Of a stretch of DNA of 61,694 bases, positions 15,701 through 24,608 are shown piece after piece. Under the pieces are notes generated by a model that saw nothing but the letters and a program-made list of their open reading frames with translations, searched no databases and was not told where the DNA came from. The DNA is from Candidatus Rokuibacteriota bacterium (GTDB lineage: Bacteria; Methylomirabilota; Methylomirabilia; Rokubacteriales; CSP1-6): positions 1 to 61,694 of the forward strand of contig JACPDG010000055.1 in NCBI GenBank assembly GCA_016184125.1, read 5' to 3'. Positions within the stretch are counted from its first letter, which is position 1. Each line of letters begins with the position of its first letter. Made by a program: the position numbers and the translations under genes.

Positions 15701-18129
15701 TGAGCGAGGACGCCGGGCCGCAGATGCTGGCGATCACGGGCGTGTCCGCCGGGCCGACGGACGAGTCGGGCCAGACGGTGATGTTCACGGCGACGTCGAG
15801 CGACAGTTCCATCATCCCGAACCCGGTCATCAGCGGGAGCGGGGAGAGCCGGACCCTGACGTACACCCCTGTGGCGGACGCCAACGGCGGCCCGGTGACG
15901 ATCACGATCACGGCGCAGGACAGCGGCGGGACGGCAAACAGCGGCGATGACACGTTCAGCCGGACGTTCCAGATCACGGTGACGCCGGTGAACGACGCGC
16001 CGACGGCGGCGCCGGACGGCCCGTACAGCACGGCGGAGGACACCTCGCTGGCGGTTGCGCCGGCGCAGGGCGTGCTGGCGAACGACACGGACGTCGAGGG
16101 CGACGCGCTGACAGCGGTGCTGGTGCAGGGGCCGCAGCACGGCACGCTGGCGCTGGACGCGGACGGGTCGTTCGTGTACACGCCGGCGGCGAACTACGAG
16201 GGGCCGGACGGCTTCTCGTACCGGGCGAAGGATCCGTTCAACGCCGAGAGCGCGGTGACGACCGTCACGCTCATCGTCACGCCGGTGAACGACGCACCGG
16301 TGGCGGTGGACGACACGTACGTGGTGGGGAAGAACACGGCGCGGGTGATCGGCGTGGCGGACGGCGTGCTGCGCAACGACAGCGACGTGGAGCCGGGGGC
16401 GCTGGTGGCGGAGCTGGTGAGCGGGCCGGCGCAGGGGACGCTGGGGCTGAACGCGGACGGGTCGTTCGTGTACACGCCGCTGGAGGATTCGGAGACGGAC
16501 CAGGCGTTCGTGTACCTGGTGCGGGACGCCGGAGGGCTGACGGCACAGGCGACAGTGACGCTGGACCTGCAGGATATCGCGATCACGGCGAACGACGACA
16601 CGTATGCGGTGGACGAGGACGGTGTGCTGGTCGTGGACGCCGCAACAGGGCTGCTCGCGAACGACACGCTGATCGGCGTGAGCGTGGCCACGGCGCAGCT
16701 CCTGACGGGGCCGGCGCACGGGACGCTGGTGCTGGCGAGCGACGGGGCGTTCACGTACACGCCGGCGGCGGACTTTGCGGGGACGGACAGCTTCACGTAC
16801 GAGGCGACGGACGGGACGCTGAGCGAGGACGGGGTGGTGACGCTGACGGTGCGGCCGGTCAACGACGCGCCGGTCATCACCGCGATCCAGAACCGCGAGG
16901 TCAACGAGCACGCGCCGCTCATGTTCGACGTGACCGCCAGCGACGTCGACAGCGACTCGCTGATCTTCACGCTCGTCGGGCGTGACGACGCGACGCTGAC
17001 CCCCATGGACGGGAAGACGGCCCGCTTCAGCTGGACGCCGCAAGATGCCCACGGCTTCGCGCACCACGGAGTGACGATCCGCGTCAGCGACGGGGTGGAG
17101 CCGGAGGCGGGCACCGATGAGGCGTCGTTCGACATCACCGTTCACGAGGTCATCCTCGGCACGCCGGGACGGGACACGATCACCGTCACGCAGTCGGGCA
17201 GCAGGATCATCGCCACGGTGAACGCCCGCACGGAGCGCTTCATGGGCCTGCCGCGGCTCACGATCCTCGGGCTCGACGGCAACGACGTGATCACGCTCCG
17301 CGGCCTGTCCATCCCGACCGTCGTCGACGCCGGCGCCGGCGCCGACCGCGTCAATGCTCTCGGCGTGAAGGCGATCGGGCTCGAGATCTTCGGCGGCGAC
17401 GGCGACGACACGCTGTGGGGCGGGCGCGGCGATGACACGATCGACGGCGGGGCGGGAAACGACCGCGTGCTCGGCGGCTACGGGAACGACCTCATCGCCG
17501 GCGGCGACGGCGACGACAACCTGAGCGGGGACTCGGGCAACGACACGCTGTTCGGCGGTGCCGGCGAGGATACGCTGTCGGGCGGTGCCGGCAACGACGA
17601 GCTGGACGGCGGCGGCGAGGCCGACTCGCTGCGCGGCGGCGCGGGCCACGACAGCCTCCGCGGCGGCGCCGGGAACGACACGCTGAAGGGCGAGGGAGGC
17701 AACGATACGCTCCTCGGCGACGCAGGCAACGACACGCTGCTCGGCGGCAGCGGCAACGACACGCTCGTTGGCGGCGCCGGCACCGACATCCTGCTCGGCG
17801 GCAGCGGCTCCAACCAGCTGTATCCGGACGCGGAGCCGTCGCCGCCGCTTGGCAAGCTGTCGATGAGCATCGACTGGACGTCTGCGCCGACCGGGACGAC
17901 GGGCAGCGCGAGCACAGAGTCCGCTCCGCTCATCGAGTCGGCGCCATCGACGGAGACGACGGGTAGCGCGAGCACGCTGCCCGCGCCGCCCATCGGGTCG
18001 GCGGCCTCGACGGACACCACGGGGACGACCACGCTCTCCGCGCCGATCGTGGCGTTCACGGTGGAGACGACGCCACGGCTCGACAGCGATCTCGAGCTGT
18101 CACTGATCGACTGGGGCAGCTCGGCATAG
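12712..18129 (+). CDS. LEPR-XLL surface protein 2, C-terminal part: cohesin/dockerin, SdrD-B, cadherin-like repeats, RTX
   Basis: 1805 residues with no plausible start of its own; it opens inside an SbsA-type Ig domain ([15 protein letters not shown]) matching the one in surface protein 1. Then come cohesin-like ([18 protein letters not shown]), dockerin-like ([20 protein letters not shown]), a second cohesin-like domain, an SdrD-B/Cna-B-type domain ([19 protein letters not shown]), about eight cadherin-like or tandem-95-like repeats with NDAPT boundaries, and 16 RTX nonapeptides (17392-17823). A Ser/Thr-rich tail ends [13 protein letters not shown] repeats fold on Ca2+ after export and usually mark type I secretion substrates. 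With the N-terminal part the intact protein would be about 2,840 residues. Confidence 0.75.
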   Translation: MTLVGATTGAVTGSLVIDSDHSMTFVRTGGLLPADTYAVTLFAQHSGTANAFKTPGGDLLDGNADGTPGDDYTWDFDAPPSSAIVVSLPDFARGAGQAVDLPRPPAQSPVDGAGIPVYLSDGSGVVAVEFVLEYDPALLNITDAVRGASAPGTAVVIADLETPGRIAISFQSAQGALPAGPVEFVTLLADVPATASYRDKHVLDLVTTRVFRDTGQIESVGDDAVHVAAYFGDADGATEYSGLDAVRIAQASLAKLLIGQEAGLAAYRLLDPVIIADIAVDNDANSLDGVRVAQEAISILTGSQTLNRPEIPPLPGILAMPLGPDPVIDIATTYTASPGGSVTVTVDVTLATGVESADLVIDYDASILSVTADDVLAGTALNQLLAVDDSTPGLLGVSVGRFSGTTPASGTLARITFHVLDTVSTQVTTPLDIRVANLRGGTPPARFPLTPEPVDGPDDTDGAITVNVAPGIRGVKFNDLDNDGVRDADENGLEGWTIFLDTDEDGALDDGETSTVTGADGSYSFADLTVGTYQIGEVLQSGWRRTTSAGPFSVDTLVTVDIGNHLNLAPTTDPETYGTDEDVPLTVVVGDGVLVGDSDFENDPLTAQLVAPAAHGTVVINPDGSFTYTPQPEFNGTDSFTYVASDGSLTSAETTVTIDVAAVNDAPTVAAPLPAVIVNEDAPDTVLDVASVFADVDIATNGDSLTLSVSSSAPDVVSASISGSTLTLDYQPDRHGPPASITVRATDTSGLFVENIFSVTVEPVNDAPTFDAIADQQAREDDGPQLITITGVSTGPFDVMDALTAFTATSSDTSIAGNPTISGSGATRTLTFQPVANANGSVTITVSAQDNGGTANGGVDTFSRTFQIDVSPVNDEPTFTAIGDQTVLEDTAAQAIPITVGPGGGADEAAQTVTLAATSSNTAIVPHPVITGSGADRMLRYTPVADASGGPVTISVTAQDNGGTANGGDDLFTRTFVVNVTAVNDEPTFGVIDNQTVSEDAGPQMLAITGVSAGPTDESGQTVMFTATSSDSSIIPNPVISGSGESRTLTYTPVADANGGPVTITITAQDSGGTANSGDDTFSRTFQITVTPVNDAPTAAPDGPYSTAEDTSLAVAPAQGVLANDTDVEGDALTAVLVQGPQHGTLALDADGSFVYTPAANYEGPDGFSYRAKDPFNAESAVTTVTLIVTPVNDAPVAVDDTYVVGKNTARVIGVADGVLRNDSDVEPGALVAELVSGPAQGTLGLNADGSFVYTPLEDSETDQAFVYLVRDAGGLTAQATVTLDLQDIAITANDDTYAVDEDGVLVVDAATGLLANDTLIGVSVATAQLLTGPAHGTLVLASDGAFTYTPAADFAGTDSFTYEATDGTLSEDGVVTLTVRPVNDAPVITAIQNREVNEHAPLMFDVTASDVDSDSLIFTLVGRDDATLTPMDGKTARFSWTPQDAHGFAHHGVTIRVSDGVEPEAGTDEASFDITVHEVILGTPGRDTITVTQSGSRIIATVNARTERFMGLPRLTILGLDGNDVITLRGLSIPTVVDAGAGADRVNALGVKAIGLEIFGGDGDDTLWGGRGDDTIDGGAGNDRVLGGYGNDLIAGGDGDDNLSGDSGNDTLFGGAGEDTLSGGAGNDELDGGGEADSLRGGAGHDSLRGGAGNDTLKGEGGNDTLLGDAGNDTLLGGSGNDTLVGGAGTDILLGGSGSNQLYPDAEPSPPLGKLSMSIDWTSAPTGTTGSASTESAPLIESAPSTETTGSASTLPAPPIGSAASTDTTGTTTLSAPIVAFTVETTPRLDSDLELSLIDWGSSA
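17392..17823 (+). repeat. 16 tandem RTX (hemolysin-type Ca2+-binding) nonapeptide repeats
   Basis: Sixteen consecutive nine-residue units of the form GGxGxDxLx, from GGDGDDTLW to GGSGSNQLY. The DNA is a diverged 27-bp repeat. These form a Ca2+-loaded parallel beta-roll in secreted proteins. Confidence 0.9.
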
Positions 18130-18414
18130 CGGAGGATGGCCGGCACGTCGCCGGGGGGCCGATGAGGTGGAACCCGTCCTGACGTGACGCGGCGGCTCAC
18201 GGGCGCGTCGTGCTTCGCCGCGGCGACAGCGCCGGTCACCGAGCGCGTCGGTCCATAGCGGCGGACCGCACCGGCGCGATCGCGACGCGCCGGCGGGAAC
18301 CGGGTTCGCGGTACACTCGCCCTGCCGCGACCTGCGACACGCCGCCGGACGGTGAGACCGCGCGCGACGCCGGCCGGCCGGTCGAGGCCAGAGCCGACGC
18401 GCACAGGAGTCAGG

Positions 18415-19563
18415 GTGAAGATCTTCGAGGAGCAGCATGAGATGTTCCGGGCGGCGGTCGGCGCCTTCGTGGAGCGTGAGGTCATGCCGCATGTCGAGGA
18501 GTGGGAGACGGCCGGGCGGCTGCCGAAGGCCATCTTCCGCCGCATGGGGGAGCTCGGCTTCCTCGGCGTGGAGTACGGCGAGAAGTACGGCGGCGCGGGC
18601 GCGGACCTGTTCACGACGGTCGTGCTGCACGAGGAGTGCGCGCGCTCGCGGTCGGGCTCGTTCGCGATGGCCGTGGGCGTCCACACGGACATGGCCTCGC
18701 CGCACCTCTACTGGACCGGGAGCGAGGCGCTGAAGGAGCGGTACCTGCCGGGGATGTGCCGCGGCGAGACGATCTCCGCGATCGCCGTCACGGAGCCGGG
18801 CGGCGGCAGCGACGTCGCCGCGATCCGCACGCGCGCCGTCCGGGACGGCGACCACTACGTCATCAACGGCTCGAAGACGTTCATCACCAACGGCGCGATG
18901 GCGGACGTGTACTTCGTCGCCGCGCGCGTCGAGGGCGGGGAGCCGGCGAAGCGCCATCGCGGCATCTCGATGTTCCTGGTGGACCGCGACACGCCGGGCT
19001 TCCGCGTGAGCCGCACGCTCGACAAGATGGGCATGCGCGCCTCCGACACGGCGGAGCTCAGCTTCGAGGACATGCGCGTGCCGGCCGACACCCTCCTCGG
19101 CCGTGAGGGCGCCGGCTTCTACGAGGTCATGCGCGTGTTCCAGCGCGAGCGGCTCGTGGCGGGCCTGCACGCGGTCGCGATGTCCGAGCGCGCGCTCGAG
19201 GACACGATCGCCTACGTCCGCGAGCGGCACGCGTTCGGCGGGCCACTCGCCGGGAAGCAGGTCGTCCGCCACACGCTGGCCGAGCTCGGGACGTCGATCG
19301 AGGCGGCGCGGTGGCTCACGTACGCGACGTGCGCGAAGTTCGCCTCCGGCGAGGACTGCCTGCGCGAGATCTCGATGGTGAAGCTCTTCGCGGCCGAGAT
19401 GGCGCAGCGGGTGGCCTACGACTGCGTGCAGCTGCACGGGGGGTACGGCTACATGCGCGAGTACCCGATCGAGCGGTTCGCGCGCGACGTGCGCCTGCTG
19501 ACGATCGGCGGCGGCACGAGCGAGATCATGAAGGAGATCATCGCCAAGGCGATGAAGCTCTGA
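18415..19563 (+). CDS. Acyl-CoA dehydrogenase family protein
   Basis: 382 residues, the normal length. The GTG start was chosen because AGGAG lies seven bases upstream and the protein then begins VKIFEEQHEMFR, as in family members. Signatures are AVTEPGGGSDVA and GSKTFITNG in the middle domain and QLHGGYGYMREYPIERFARD near the C-terminus. The position usually written YEGT is IGGGTSE here, so the Glu that acts as base in medium-chain enzymes is Gly; such members place the base elsewhere or are isovaleryl/citronellyl-type. The PfkB-family gene follows after 3 bp. Substrate not predictable; beta-oxidation or branched acyl-CoA metabolism is likely. Confidence 0.88.
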   Translation: MKIFEEQHEMFRAAVGAFVEREVMPHVEEWETAGRLPKAIFRRMGELGFLGVEYGEKYGGAGADLFTTVVLHEECARSRSGSFAMAVGVHTDMASPHLYWTGSEALKERYLPGMCRGETISAIAVTEPGGGSDVAAIRTRAVRDGDHYVINGSKTFITNGAMADVYFVAARVEGGEPAKRHRGISMFLVDRDTPGFRVSRTLDKMGMRASDTAELSFEDMRVPADTLLGREGAGFYEVMRVFQRERLVAGLHAVAMSERALEDTIAYVRERHAFGGPLAGKQVVRHTLAELGTSIEAARWLTYATCAKFASGEDCLREISMVKLFAAEMAQRVAYDCVQLHGGYGYMREYPIERFARDVRLLTIGGGTSEIMKEIIAKAMKL

Positions 19564-19566
19564 GCC

Positions 19567-20415
19567 GTGAGCGCGCCCGAGTTCGTCGCGATCGGGCACG
19601 TCACCCTCGACCGGTTCGGCGGTATGGTGCGACTCGGCGGCGCCGCGCTCTACGCCGCGATCACCGCCCAGCGGCTGGGACTCACGGCGGGCCTGTTGAC
19701 GAGCCACGCCGACGACTTCCCGCTCGAGGCCCTCCCGCCGCAGATCGAGGTCGTCACCGTGCCCGCGTCCGAGACGACATCGTTCGAGCACACGGAGGAG
19801 GAGGGCACGCGCCGGCTCAGGCTGCGCGGTCGAGCGCGGCCGATCGGCGCTGACGACGTGCCGGAGGACTGGGGTGATGCGGCGCTCGTCCTGCTCGCGC
19901 CCGTGATCGACGAGGTGGATCCGCTCGCGATCACGCGGTTCCCGGACGCCACCATCGGGGCTGCCGTGCAGGGCTGGGTGCGGCGCGCCGAGCCGGACGG
20001 CCGCATCGTGCCGGCCGCGTGGGAGCCGCCGGAGCTCCTGCTCGGGCGACTCCAGGCGCTGTTCCTCTCGGCGGACGACGTGGCCGGCGCCGAGGACGCG
20101 GCGTTCGAGTGGTTCCAGCACGTCCCGGTCGGCGTGATGACGGCCGGCCGTGCGGGAGCGCTCCTGTTCGTGAACGGCCAGCGGTACGAGCTGGCCGTCG
20201 ACCCCGCGGACGAGGTCGATCGGACCGGTGCGGGCGATGTCTTCGCGGCGACGTTCCTCGTCCACTCCGACCGCAACGACGATCCGTGGGAGGCGGGCCG
20301 GGCCGCGAGCTGCGCCGCGGGGCTTTCGGTCACCGGTGCGGGCTGGTCCCGCATCCCCGATCGCGCGCGGCTCGATCGGGCCGTCGCGGACTGGCATCGC
20401 ATCGAGTCCGAGTGA
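19567..20415 (+). CDS. PfkB-family carbohydrate/nucleoside kinase
   Basis: 282 residues, GTG start, 3 bp after the acyl-CoA dehydrogenase and so probably co-transcribed. The C-terminal PfkB signature DRTGAGDVFAATFL carries the catalytic Asp and the anion hole. The N-terminal Gly-Gly motif is present as RLGGAALYAAITAQRLG. The middle is shorter and more divergent than in ribokinase, so the sugar or nucleoside substrate cannot be assigned. Confidence 0.8.
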   Translation: MSAPEFVAIGHVTLDRFGGMVRLGGAALYAAITAQRLGLTAGLLTSHADDFPLEALPPQIEVVTVPASETTSFEHTEEEGTRRLRLRGRARPIGADDVPEDWGDAALVLLAPVIDEVDPLAITRFPDATIGAAVQGWVRRAEPDGRIVPAAWEPPELLLGRLQALFLSADDVAGAEDAAFEWFQHVPVGVMTAGRAGALLFVNGQRYELAVDPADEVDRTGAGDVFAATFLVHSDRNDDPWEAGRAASCAAGLSVTGAGWSRIPDRARLDRAVADWHRIESE

Positions 20416-20428
20416 GCGCGCCCTCGCC

Positions 20429-20458
20429 TTGACACGTTCTCGACGCGGCGACTAGGCT
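20429..20458 (+). promoter_or_regulatory. Promoter giving a leaderless transcript
   Basis: TTGACA (20429-20434), 18 bp, TAGGCT (20453-20458), then exactly six bases to the GTG at 20465. The predicted start site is the G of the start codon, so the mRNA should be leaderless. There is no Shine-Dalgarno sequence between the box and the start. Confidence 0.65.
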
Positions 20459-20464
20459 CAGGGG

Positions 20465-20872
20465 GTGGCGGACCGCGCGATCCGGATCACCGCAGGGAAC
20501 GTGACGGCGAGTGCGCGTCTGAACGACTCGCGCACCGCGACCGCCGTCTGGAACGCGCTGCCGATCCAGGCACGCGCGCAGACGTGGGGCGACGAGATCT
20601 ACTTCGACATCGGGATCGAGGCGGCGCCGGAGGCGGCGCGCGAGGTCGTGGAGCTCGGCGACCTCGGGTACTGGCCGCCGGGGCAGGCCTTCTGCATCTT
20701 CTTCGGGCGCACGCCGGCGAGTCGCGGCGACGAGATCCGTCCGGCGAGCGCGGTGAACGTGGTCGGGCGGGTGGACGGCGACGCGACGGCGTTCAAGGCG
20801 GTGCGGGCCGGCGCGCGCGTCATCATCGAGCGAGATCGAGCGAGCGTGAACGACAGGGGGACCGCACGATGA
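20465..20872 (+). CDS. Cyclophilin-like fold protein
   Basis: 135 residues. The pattern [20 protein letters not shown], then [10 protein letters not shown] and [15 protein letters not shown], is that of the small TM1367-like/DUF369 family with a cyclophilin-like beta barrel. It lacks the usual prolyl-isomerase active-site residues, and the biochemical role of the family is unknown. The GTG start sits six bases after a -10 box. The stop overlaps the next start as ATGA, so translation is coupled to the aldolase gene. Confidence 0.78.
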   Translation: MADRAIRITAGNVTASARLNDSRTATAVWNALPIQARAQTWGDEIYFDIGIEAAPEAAREVVELGDLGYWPPGQAFCIFFGRTPASRGDEIRPASAVNVVGRVDGDATAFKAVRAGARVIIERDRASVNDRGTAR

Positions 20873-21519
20873 AGATCTTCATCGACACGGCGAACGTGGC
20901 CGAGATCCGTGACGGCGTCTCGATCGGCATCGTCGACGGCGTGACCACCAACCCTTCGCTGATCGCGAAGGAGAAACGTCCCTTCCGGCCGCTGGTCGAG
21001 GAGATCTGCTCGATCGTGCCGGGCGACGTGAGCCTCGAGGTGGTGGCGACCGACTTCGAGGGCATGGTGAAGGAGGGCGAGGAGCTGTCGAAGATCGCGA
21101 AGAACGTCGTCGTGAAGTGCCCGCTGACGAAGGACGGGCTGCGCGCCGTGCGCCACCTCTCAGGCAAGGGCATCCGGGTCAACCAGACGCTCTGCTTCTC
21201 GGCGACCCAGGCGCTGCTCTCCGCAAAGGCCGGCGCGACCTACATCAGCCCGTTCCTCGGCCGGCTCGACGACATCTCGCACGTGGGCATGGACCTGGTG
21301 CGCGACATCGTGGAGATCTACCGGAACTACGGGTTCACGACCCAGGTGCTCGCCGCGTCGATCCGGAGCCCGCTCCACGTCGTCGACGCCGCGAAGGCCG
21401 GCGCGCACGTCGCCACGATGCCGTTCGCGGTGCTCGAGCAGCTCATGAAGCACCCGCTCACGGACATCGGGCTGAAGAAGTTCCTCGACGACTGGGCCAA
21501 AGCCGGCGTGAAGCTGTAG
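20869..21519 (+). CDS. fsa: Transaldolase-like fructose-6-phosphate aldolase
   Basis: 216 residues, the short subfamily of transaldolases. [13 protein letters not shown] at the start, [11 protein letters not shown], and the Schiff-base Lys83 in VVVKCPLT are the family hallmarks; SPFLGRLDD and [10 protein letters not shown] follow as expected. These enzymes cleave or form fructose 6-phosphate from dihydroxyacetone and glyceraldehyde 3-phosphate, or act as small transaldolases in the pentose phosphate pathway. Which applies here is not settled by sequence. The start overlaps the previous stop (ATGA). The gene converges on the LLM oxidoreductase gene with 4 bp between stop codons. Confidence 0.88.
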   Translation: MKIFIDTANVAEIRDGVSIGIVDGVTTNPSLIAKEKRPFRPLVEEICSIVPGDVSLEVVATDFEGMVKEGEELSKIAKNVVVKCPLTKDGLRAVRHLSGKGIRVNQTLCFSATQALLSAKAGATYISPFLGRLDDISHVGMDLVRDIVEIYRNYGFTTQVLAASIRSPLHVVDAAKAGAHVATMPFAVLEQLMKHPLTDIGLKKFLDDWAKAGVKL

Positions 21520-21523
21520 GCGG

Positions 21524-22417
21524 TTACAGTCTCGGTCGCACGTCCTGCGCGAAGCGCTCGTAGATCGCCGTCAGATCCTGGAGGTCGCGCATGCGCGTCT
21601 CCAGGATGACGTGCGTCACGCCGTGGTCGCGGAGCCTCTTGATCTCCGCGAGCACCTCGTCGGACGGCCGGCGCGCCGCGTAGCCCACGCGCGCGCTGAT
21701 GGTGATGGTCGCGGGATCGCGCTTCGCGGCGCGGCAGGCGTCGCGGAGCCGGGCCAGGTCGGCGACCGCGGCGTCGGACGTGGGGAACGCCGCGTGCCAC
21801 CCGTCGCCCACGCGAGCGACGCGCCGGAAGGCGGCCGGGGTGTGACCGCCGATCCAGATCGGGATCGTCCCGGCGGCGGGCTTCGGGAAGCAGCCGAGGT
21901 CGTTGAACCGGAAGAACTCGCCGGAGAAGGACGTCCGGTCGCCCGGCGTCCAGCACGCCCGCATGACGCGGATGGCCTCGTCCGTCCACGCTCCCCGCCG
22001 CTCGAACGGCGCGCCGAGCAGCTCGATCTCCTCGCGCATCCAGCCGACGCCGACGCCGAGGACGATCCGGCCGGGCGCCATGCGGTCGAGCGTCGCCGCG
22101 ATCTTCGCGGCCAGCAGCGGATGCCGGTGGGGCACGACGAGCACGCTCGTGCCGAGCAGCACGCGCTCCGTCACGCCCGCGACCGCGGCGAGGACGGTGA
22201 AGGGCTCGAGGAAGTCGGCGCCCGCGGGGAAGGGAAAGTCGCCCGTCGCGCTGTACGGGTACTTCGAGGTGATGTCCCACGGGACGACCACGTGGTCGCT
22301 CGCCCAGAGCGAGTCGTAGCCGAGCGCCTCCATCCGGCGCGCGAAGGCGAGGATCGTGTCTCGCGTCGCCGCAGGACCGAAGACCGGCAGGTGACCGCCG
22401 AACTGCATGGCATCCAT
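21524..22417 (-). CDS. LLM-class F420-dependent oxidoreductase (TIGR03619-like)
   Basis: 297 residues from the ATG preceded by GGGAGA; an alternative ATG lies three codons later. Luciferase-like TIM barrel: SLWASDHVVVP, LGTSVLVVPHRHP, GRIVLGVGVGWMREE and PIWIGGHTPAAFRR are typical of the F420-linked subgroup. It is the last gene of a four-gene minus-strand operon, one base after the acyl-AMP ligase stop. It would catalyse a hydride transfer using F420H2 or FMNH2; the substrate is unknown. Confidence 0.87.
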   Translation of the reverse strand: MDAMQFGGHLPVFGPAATRDTILAFARRMEALGYDSLWASDHVVVPWDITSKYPYSATGDFPFPAGADFLEPFTVLAAVAGVTERVLLGTSVLVVPHRHPLLAAKIAATLDRMAPGRIVLGVGVGWMREEIELLGAPFERRGAWTDEAIRVMRACWTPGDRTSFSGEFFRFNDLGCFPKPAAGTIPIWIGGHTPAAFRRVARVGDGWHAAFPTSDAAVADLARLRDACRAAKRDPATITISARVGYAARRPSDEVLAEIKRLRDHGVTHVILETRMRDLQDLTAIYERFAQDVRPRL

Positions 22418-22418
22418 G

Positions 22419-24047
22419 TCAGTGAGTCTCCCTGTGTACGAGGCGGTCACGCAGTTCTCCGTCCTGGATCATCTGCGCGAGGCGCGACCGCTGGATCTTG
22501 CCGCTCGAGGTCTTCGGGATGGTTCCCGGGCGAACGAGCAGCACGCGGCCCGGCCGGTGCCCGCGCGCATGGTGCACGCGCGCGACGATCGTGCGCACGA
22601 GCTCGTGCCACGTCGCGTCCGTCGCGCTGTCGTCGCGCACCTCGGCGACGACGAACAGCCGCTGCGTTCCGGTCCGCTCGCTGTCGATCGCGACGGCGGC
22701 GGAGTAGCGCACGGCGGAGAGCTGGTCCACGACCTCCTCGATGTCGCTCGGGACCACGTTCTCGCCGCCGAGGATCATGAGGTCCTTGAGCCGGCCCGAG
22801 ACGTAGAGGTACCCCTCGTCGTCGACGAAGCCGAGATCGCCGGTCCGCAGCCAGCGGTCCACGGTCAGCACGCGCGCCGTGGCGGCGGGGTCGTTGTAGT
22901 ACCCGCGCATCACGCCGGGGCTCTTCACCACGATCTCACCCTCGGTGCCGGCCGGGAGGTCGACCAGCGGCCCCGCGTCGTTCCCACCGTTGTCGCGCGG
23001 CGTCACGATCCGCACCGACACGCCGGTGCACGGCTTGCCGACCGAGGGGAACCGCCTGCTCGCGTCCAGGCGGAGCGGCACGCCACGCGGCCAGATCGCG
23101 ACGGCGAGCGTCGCCTCGGCAAGCCCGTAGCAGGGCAGGACGACGTTCTTGACCCCGAAGTGGCTCTCGAACGCCTCGATCGTCGACGGCCGCACGGGCT
23201 CGGCGCCGGACAGCGCCCCCTTGAGGGGCGTGAGGTCGAGGTCCGTCGTATCGCGGACGTGGCGGACGCAGTTGCGGTACCCGAAGTCCGGCGAGACGGT
23301 GAACGTGCCGCGGATCTCCGTGATCAGCTCGAGCCACTGCCGCGGGTTGCGCAGGTCCGGCGGCAGCAACCACAGCGGCGACGCCGTGAGCGGCGGGGTG
23401 AAGGAGCAGCCGATGAGCCCCATGTCGTGGTAGAGCGGCAGCCACGACACGACGCGGTCCTCGGGCGTGAGCTCCGCGCCCTCTGCCATGAACTTCACCG
23501 TCTCCACCACGTTCGCGTGGGTCAGCATGACGCCGCGCGGGTGACCGGTGCTGCCCGACGTGTACTGGATGAAGGCGAGGTCCTCGGGCAGCGCCGGCTC
23601 GAGCGGAGGGCTCGGCGCGCCGTCGTCGAGGTCCGGCGGCTCGAGCACGCGTCGCACGTTGGGCGCCAGCGCGACGCTCTGGTCCACCCCGGACCGGAAC
23701 CATCCGATCGTCGCCACCGCGACCGCCTCGGAGTTGCGGAAGATGTTCGCCGTGCCCTCGACGCCGAGCGTCGGGTAGAGCGGCACCGGAACCGCGCCGA
23801 TCCGGAGCGCGCCGAAGAACGTGTAGAAGAACTCGGCGCACGTCGGGTAAATGAGGCAGACCTTGTCGGTCGCCTTGATCCCGGCACGCGCGAGGCCCGC
23901 CGCGTACCGCCCGCTCTGCTCCCACAGGCGGCGGTACGTCACGGTCTCACCGTAGACGTTGAAGTACTGGCGGTCCGGCGTGAGCGCCGCCCGGCGGCGC
24001 ATGAGCTCCGCCAGCGTCGTGGCCTCGATCGGATCCCCGTGCCCCAT
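22419..24047 (-). CDS. Fatty-acyl-AMP ligase / acyl-CoA synthetase family protein
   Basis: About 542 residues. Adenylate-forming core: YTSGSTGHPRGVMLTH (P-loop), YGLAEATLAVA, YYNDPAATARVL, WLRTGDLGFVDDEGYLYVSG, and the C-terminal catalytic lysine in KTSSGKIQRSRL. The spacing and LPLYHDMGLIG pattern fit the fatty-acyl-AMP ligase branch, which activates fatty acids for carrier proteins, better than plain CoA ligases. ATG 24047 is preferred because AAGGAG lies six bases before it; GTG 24062 overlaps the upstream stop (GTGA) and is the alternative. No carrier protein or PKS is visible nearby. Confidence 0.85.
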   Translation of the reverse strand: MGHGDPIEATTLAELMRRRAALTPDRQYFNVYGETVTYRRLWEQSGRYAAGLARAGIKATDKVCLIYPTCAEFFYTFFGALRIGAVPVPLYPTLGVEGTANIFRNSEAVAVATIGWFRSGVDQSVALAPNVRRVLEPPDLDDGAPSPPLEPALPEDLAFIQYTSGSTGHPRGVMLTHANVVETVKFMAEGAELTPEDRVVSWLPLYHDMGLIGCSFTPPLTASPLWLLPPDLRNPRQWLELITEIRGTFTVSPDFGYRNCVRHVRDTTDLDLTPLKGALSGAEPVRPSTIEAFESHFGVKNVVLPCYGLAEATLAVAIWPRGVPLRLDASRRFPSVGKPCTGVSVRIVTPRDNGGNDAGPLVDLPAGTEGEIVVKSPGVMRGYYNDPAATARVLTVDRWLRTGDLGFVDDEGYLYVSGRLKDLMILGGENVVPSDIEEVVDQLSAVRYSAAVAIDSERTGTQRLFVVAEVRDDSATDATWHELVRTIVARVHHARGHRPGRVLLVRPGTIPKTSSGKIQRSRLAQMIQDGELRDRLVHRETH

Positions 24048-24058
24048 CAACCGCTCCT

Positions 24059-24595
24059 TCACGGTCGCGCGCCCAGCGTCGCGAGCGCGGTCCGGTCCTC
24101 TCCCAGCCGCAGGTACACGATCTCGACCCTGTCGCCGGCCCGACGCTCGTCGATGAGACGTCTGAGCGTCTCGAAGTCCTCCACCGAGCGTCCGGCGAAC
24201 CGCACGATCACATCGCCGGCGGTGAGGCCAGCGCGTGAGCCTGCGCCGTCCGGCAGCACGTCCGAGAGACGGATGCCGTCGCCGCCCCTGAGGTCGGCCA
24301 CGATCCCCAGGAATGCGCCGCCGGTGCGGGTCCGATCTCGCTGAGCCGGCGGGGCGGTAGCATACGCGGGACGCGGGCCCTCGGCGAGCTCAATTCGAGC
24401 AACTATCGAGCTCCCGGGCGCTCGATTGTTGCTCGAACTCTCCGTGACAGCCGGCGTGGAGACGGCCAGTCGATTTCCGGTTGCAAGCGCCATACCTGCC
24501 GCGACAGCGAACGATTGAAAAAACGTGCGGTCGTCGCCACCGGGCTCGAGCCCGGCGGCCTCGAGCCACCGCGCAAGCGCGGAACACCGGGCCAT
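24059..24595 (-). CDS. Gutted M28 aminopeptidase with PDZ domain (catalytic core missing)
   Basis: 178 residues. The N-terminus (LEAAGLEPGGDDRTFFQSF, then GNRLAV) matches the start of secreted M28 peptidases. The C-terminus is a complete PDZ domain (GAGSRAGLTAGDVIVRFAGR) ending ATLGARP, as in PDZ-tailed M28 enzymes. Everything between, including all zinc ligands, is absent and replaced by about 45 low-complexity residues that contain a strong DNA palindrome. The frame is open, so a PDZ protein could be made, but it cannot be a peptidase. It lies between the PIG-L and acyl-AMP ligase genes in the same operon. Alternatively it is a decaying pseudogene. Confidence 0.6.
   Translation of the reverse strand: MARCSALARWLEAAGLEPGGDDRTFFQSFAVAAGMALATGNRLAVSTPAVTESSSNNRAPGSSIVARIELAEGPRPAYATAPPAQRDRTRTGGAFLGIVADLRGGDGIRLSDVLPDGAGSRAGLTAGDVIVRFAGRSVEDFETLRRLIDERRAGDRVEIVYLRLGEDRTALATLGARP
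24394..24437. repeat. 17-bp inverted repeat inside the gutted M28/PDZ gene
   Basis: TTCGAGCAACTATCGAG (24394-24410), a 10-base loop, then CTCGATTGTTGCTCGAA (24421-24437); 16 of 17 pairs match. It is AT-richer than its surroundings and sits where the M28 catalytic domain should be, as an inserted or rearrangement-linked palindrome would. Confidence 0.7.
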
Positions 24596-24608
24596 TCTAC
24601 TGCACGGC

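Noticed and set aside
13720..17649. Very long minus-strand ORF (over 1,300 codons) antisense to the second LEPR-XLL gene
   Set aside because: Arg/His/Val-rich translation without any domain; a by-product of high GC and repeated codons on the plus strand. Similar long antisense frames elsewhere were dropped for the same reason.
21519..21540. Bidirectional terminator between the aldolase and LLM oxidoreductase genes
   Set aside because: Only four bases separate the stops and no hairpin is visible.
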